Shown here piece after piece: positions 7,371 through 10,013 of a stretch of DNA of 10,013 bases. Source of the stretch: Trachelipus rathkii (taxonomy: Eukaryota > Arthropoda > Malacostraca > Isopoda > Trachelipodidae); the NCBI GenBank assembly GCA_015478945.1, contig JABUQX010022164.1, forward strand, positions 27,501-37,513, written 5' to 3'. The notes below the pieces were generated by a model. That model had not been told where the DNA came from and ran no database searches. It saw only the letters and a program-made list of their open reading frames with translations. Each line of letters begins with the position of its first letter. Position 1 is the first letter of the stretch. The position numbers and the translations under genes were made by a program.

Positions 7371-8125
7371 GGGGCGGAGCTTAAAATGGGATAAGCCTAA
7401 AAATATTTCATTTAATCTTCTGAAAGTGTTAGGCATTACTAAAGCGTAATGTTTGATAATACATTAAAAGTCATCAGATTTTAAAGTCACTTCGTTAAAT
7501 ATATGTTAAAATGAAACAATAATTAAATGTTTGTTAGTATATTCTGTGATAACAGTTATATAAAACAAGATCTCTGCTCAAAGCCCTTGCTTTTATGGTG
7601 GATTAATTTATAACATTTTAAAACTTTGAAATATTTTTAGTTAACGTAGAATGAAAATAAGCTATGTAAGCATTTTAGAAAAGAGAAGTTAGAATGTATA
7701 TTTTGTTTGCTATTTTTATTATTTTATAAGGTTTATTACGTTTGGTAAGTTTCTTTTTTTATATTAATACATTTTATTTGTTTGTTAGGATTTTTCATTT
7801 TTTTCAGAATTTTATTTTGTTTTAATTTTTTTTATTTTATAAGTTTTATTTTACATTTATATTTTGTTTAAGCTTTTCTATATTTTATGCTTAATTTTTT
7901 TTTAAATTTCAATTTTTAATTTTTTTATTTATTTTAAAAATGTTATTTTATTTTAAAACTTTTATTTATTTTTCATCTTATTTATTTTTTTATTTTTATT
8001 TAATTTTAAAAAAATATTTGAATAACTTTTATTTTATTTTTCTATTTTACTTGTTTCAAAAATTTAAAACATTTTGCTTTTACTAAAATTTTTATTTTTT
8101 TATGTTTATAACGTAAAAAATATTA
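7371..8125. other. AT-rich spacer, no gene
   Basis: About 750 bp of A/T-rich sequence, with a strongly T-biased plus strand over 7680-8100. Only a short hairpin (CATTAC-TAAAGC-GTAATG near 7434) was seen. Confidence 0.6.
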
Positions 8126-8540
8126 ATTTATTGACCCTAAAGCAGTAAATCAGTAAAGCAGTAAAGCAAGCCAGCCACTCTGCCTCTCCCATCCATCCAT
8201 GACCTATTAAACTAAGTCATATTTTGGTATCATTTTGTATAAACATAACATAAAAAGTTCTTTGAATAAAATATTATAGTGAAGTGTAAAAGTTTATTAA
8301 CCCTAAAGCAGTAAAGCTGTAACGCAAACCATCTACCCTAACCCTCCCACCCATCCATGATCTATTGACCTATTGCTTTAAGTCATTTTTTGGTATCATT
8401 TTGTAGAAGCATAGCATAAAAATTAGTTCTTTGAATAAAATATCACAGTAAAGTGTAAAAGGTTTATTGACCCTAAAGCATTAACGCAAGTAACCAACCC
8501 CACCCTCCCCTCATACATGATCTATTGATCAAGTCTTGCA
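8126..8540. repeat. Tandem repeat, 166-170-bp unit, two full and one partial copy
   Basis: The start TTTATTGACCCTAAAGCA-like recurs with CCCTAAAGCA at 8135, 8301 and 8471. Each unit continues through a C-rich block (CCCATCCATCCATGA-like), TATTTTGGTATCATTTTGTA and AGTTCTTTGAATAAAATAT. The third copy breaks off near 8540 after the C-rich block. The first copy contains an internal octamer repeat (CAGTAAAG). The start of the unit matches the arms of the foldback element at 5184-5291. Confidence 0.85.
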
Positions 8541-8865
8541 CATTATTCCGTTTTCTAAACATTGATGAAAAACATTTATATATTAATATATATTTTCATT
8601 TTGACAAAGATGGGGACCTTGACCACGTCAACTGCTGAATTATGGATAAAAAGCTGAAAAAATGCTAAAAAGTGCAAAACAATCATATAAACTATAAAGT
8701 ATCAAAAAATGATAAAAAGGACAGATTTAGCGGATTAGGTTGCCATATTTAGCGATAAATCAGCCTGCTGCAATTTTGGCTCAGAGGGGTGTTTAAATAC
8801 CCCTGCAGCAACTTAAAACTATCAAATTCGTTCGTGATCTATGGGACGGAAATATTTAAAATGAC
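8541..8865. other. Unrecognised stretch with a compound palindrome
   Basis: No gene. The 20-base near-palindrome AGGGGTGTTTAAATACCCCT lies at 8785-8804, and its arms differ at one symmetric pair. Outer arms TGCTGCA (8766-8772) and TGCAGCA (8804-8810) are inverted too. Repeated GCTAAAAA, TTTAGCG and ATAAAAAG words occur around 8640-8760. It could be the terminus of an old DNA element. Confidence 0.5.
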
Positions 8866-9182
8866 ACCAATATTCTTATATTAAACGAATGTATGTTTAC
8901 TCAGCGCAGCACCGCACCTGCTCCGGTTCCGACACCTGTGCAGTGCTCCATCACCGACTTATTCTTTTCCTTCTTCACCCTTTCTCCTTCTTCTTCTCTT
9001 TTGCACTGTGTTTTTCCATTTTGTCTTCTTTTTTTTGTCCCTAACCTCTAAAGGGGGTCCGGTCTGATAGGCATCCTTGAAGATGTTGAAACCCCCAAAA
9101 TCGGAATCTAGGGGTTCGAAAACATAGAAAAGGATACCTTACTTGGTTTTGTATATGTTTGCAACCAGATTTCAAATCTGGC
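8866..9182 (-). repeat. Inverted dispersed copy of the 6341-7370 repeat family
   Basis: Read on the minus strand, the order of boxes is AAATCTGG, TTTTGGGGGTTTCA, ACCCCC, CACAGTGC, a GA-rich tract (AAGAGAAGAAGAAGG), GTGTCGGAACCGGAGCAGG, and CATTCGTTTAATA. This is collinear with 6735-7016, the second half of unit 2 joined to the first half of unit 3. It is about 1.9 kb from the array and in opposite orientation. The open frame at 9159-9374 that starts in it has no known domain. Confidence 0.7.
9165..9181. repeat. Perfect 8-bp-arm palindrome at the edge of the inverted copy
   Basis: CCAGATTT-C-AAATCTGG lies exactly where the copy at 8866-9182 begins when read on the minus strand. It uses the AAATCTGG box that marks linker type 1 in the array. 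Confidence 0.7.
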
Positions 9183-9190
9183 ACCGGCAG

Positions 9191-9654
9191 AGGTTCTGTT
9201 GCAGTACACCGCATCATATGCCTTCTCTATCTCTACCTTGAAAGGCTAAAAAAATTAATCATATGTAGCTTCAAAAAACTAGAAAAGTCCTTAGGTTCCT
9301 TATTAAGTGAATATATGAGAGTTTCTAATTATATTAAAGTAATTAAAATGTCTCATAGCTCTGCTTTAATATAATATATGAAAAATAACTAATAAATATT
9401 TATCCAACTCGATTTCAATATAACTAAATATTTACGAAATACAAAGCTAGGATAGCCTAATTATAACGGTTTTAATATCTTTATAACTTTTATGCTATTA
9501 GAGCCAGTTAAATAAAATGTATAAGATGGGAACATGATTTTTCATATAGGTATATATAAAACAAACTAGTTTTATAAGCTTAAAAGGTACAACAAAACTT
9601 CAATCTTATTGCTATTATTTTTATCATTGTTACAACCCACCTAGCTTGATTCCA
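9191..9654. other. AT-rich spacer, nothing recognised
   Basis: A/T-rich sequence with no repeat, structure or open frame that I can support. Confidence 0.55.
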
Positions 9655-10013
9655 AAGATGACATTTTTTGGCCTCGACATTTCTGGCCTTGACCTTTTTG
9701 AGAACCAAAATTTTGAGAACCCAAATTTTGAACTTTAATTTTTTAGAGAACCCTAATTTTTGGCAACCCCTAATTTTTTTGGCAACCTAATTTTTTGGCC
9801 AGCGTAATTTTGCAACCTTCGAAGAAGGGTTGCACTTTCCGGAGCAACCGTTGTACGTGTCCCCACCCTAATTTTTCGGTAACCCTTTGGTCTTCCGTGG
9901 GTCAATTTTTGCCCACTAATATTTTGAGAACCCTTGTGTATTCTACGGTACAATTTTGGCAAGCAAATTTTTTTTTAACACTTGTGTATTCTACGGTACA
10001 ATTTTGAGAACCC
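9655..10013. repeat. Degenerate minisatellite running off the window
   Basis: Short irregular units alternate TAATTTTTTGGCAACCC-like and ATTTTGAGAACCC-like motifs (about 17-20 bp). A 26-base block starting CTTGTGTATTCTACGGTA is repeated exactly at 9933-9958 and 9981-10006, offset 48 bp, so a longer unit takes over near the right edge. A stem with nine pairs and one bulge lies at 9822-9843 (GCAACCTTC, GAAGGGTTGC). Both strands have open frames here (minus 9753-9962, plus 9795-10007), which are repeat artefacts. Confidence 0.75.

Noticed and set aside
9753..10007. Open frames on both strands at the right edge
   Set aside because: Both follow the minisatellite and read as its repeated motifs.

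Overview
This is a non-coding, very AT-rich and repeat-dense stretch of an animal nuclear genome. I see no intact protein-coding gene, tRNA, rRNA or CRISPR array. Most open frames are read-throughs of simple repeats. A decayed LINE endonuclease around 3256-3590 resembles, from my memory of the family, LINE copies common in decapod crustacean genomes (crabs, shrimps). That, with the extreme microsatellite load, makes a decapod my best guess. A cephalopod or other invertebrate cannot be excluded without a search.

Layout, left half. 1-230 is AT-rich with a (TTTA)n run. 231-986 is a degenerate 51-bp minisatellite. 1090-1460 is a compound ATT/AAT/AGT microsatellite. 1562-1632 is purine-rich and 1775-1889 is pyrimidine-rich, ending in a splice-acceptor-like TGTGTAG. 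1890-2130 and 2286-2611 are moderately complex sequence without a gene, separated by (AT)n. The second ends in an A-rich tail, then (AT)n and (TG)n. 2903-3148 is an almost perfect 8-bp tandem array. 3228-3252 is a short hexamer array, followed by the LINE endonuclease remnant and a 24-base A run. 3691-5004 is a 1314-bp element with terminal inverted repeats, an 8-bp target-site duplication (7 of 8 matching), subterminal repeats and the broken start of a transposase, which I assign to the hAT superfamily.

Layout, right half. 5184-5291 is a foldback element: two 25-bp arms around (AGGGCT)5, a canonical G-quadruplex motif. Its arms resemble the start of each unit in a ~166-170-bp tandem array at 8126-8540. 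5808-6174 is (AT)n then (AG)n. 6341-7370 holds four diverged units of a ~235-275-bp repeat with a mosaic internal structure (GA-rich tract, hexamer-periodic GC-rich tract, AT-rich linker, GC hairpin). An inverted, separate copy lies at 8866-9182. 7371-8120 and 9191-9650 are AT-rich and featureless. 9655-10013 is a degenerate minisatellite running off the window edge.

No genes act together here. The window is best read as a graveyard of at least two transposon classes (a LINE and a hAT-like DNA transposon) plus several tandem families, some of which share parts at separate loci.
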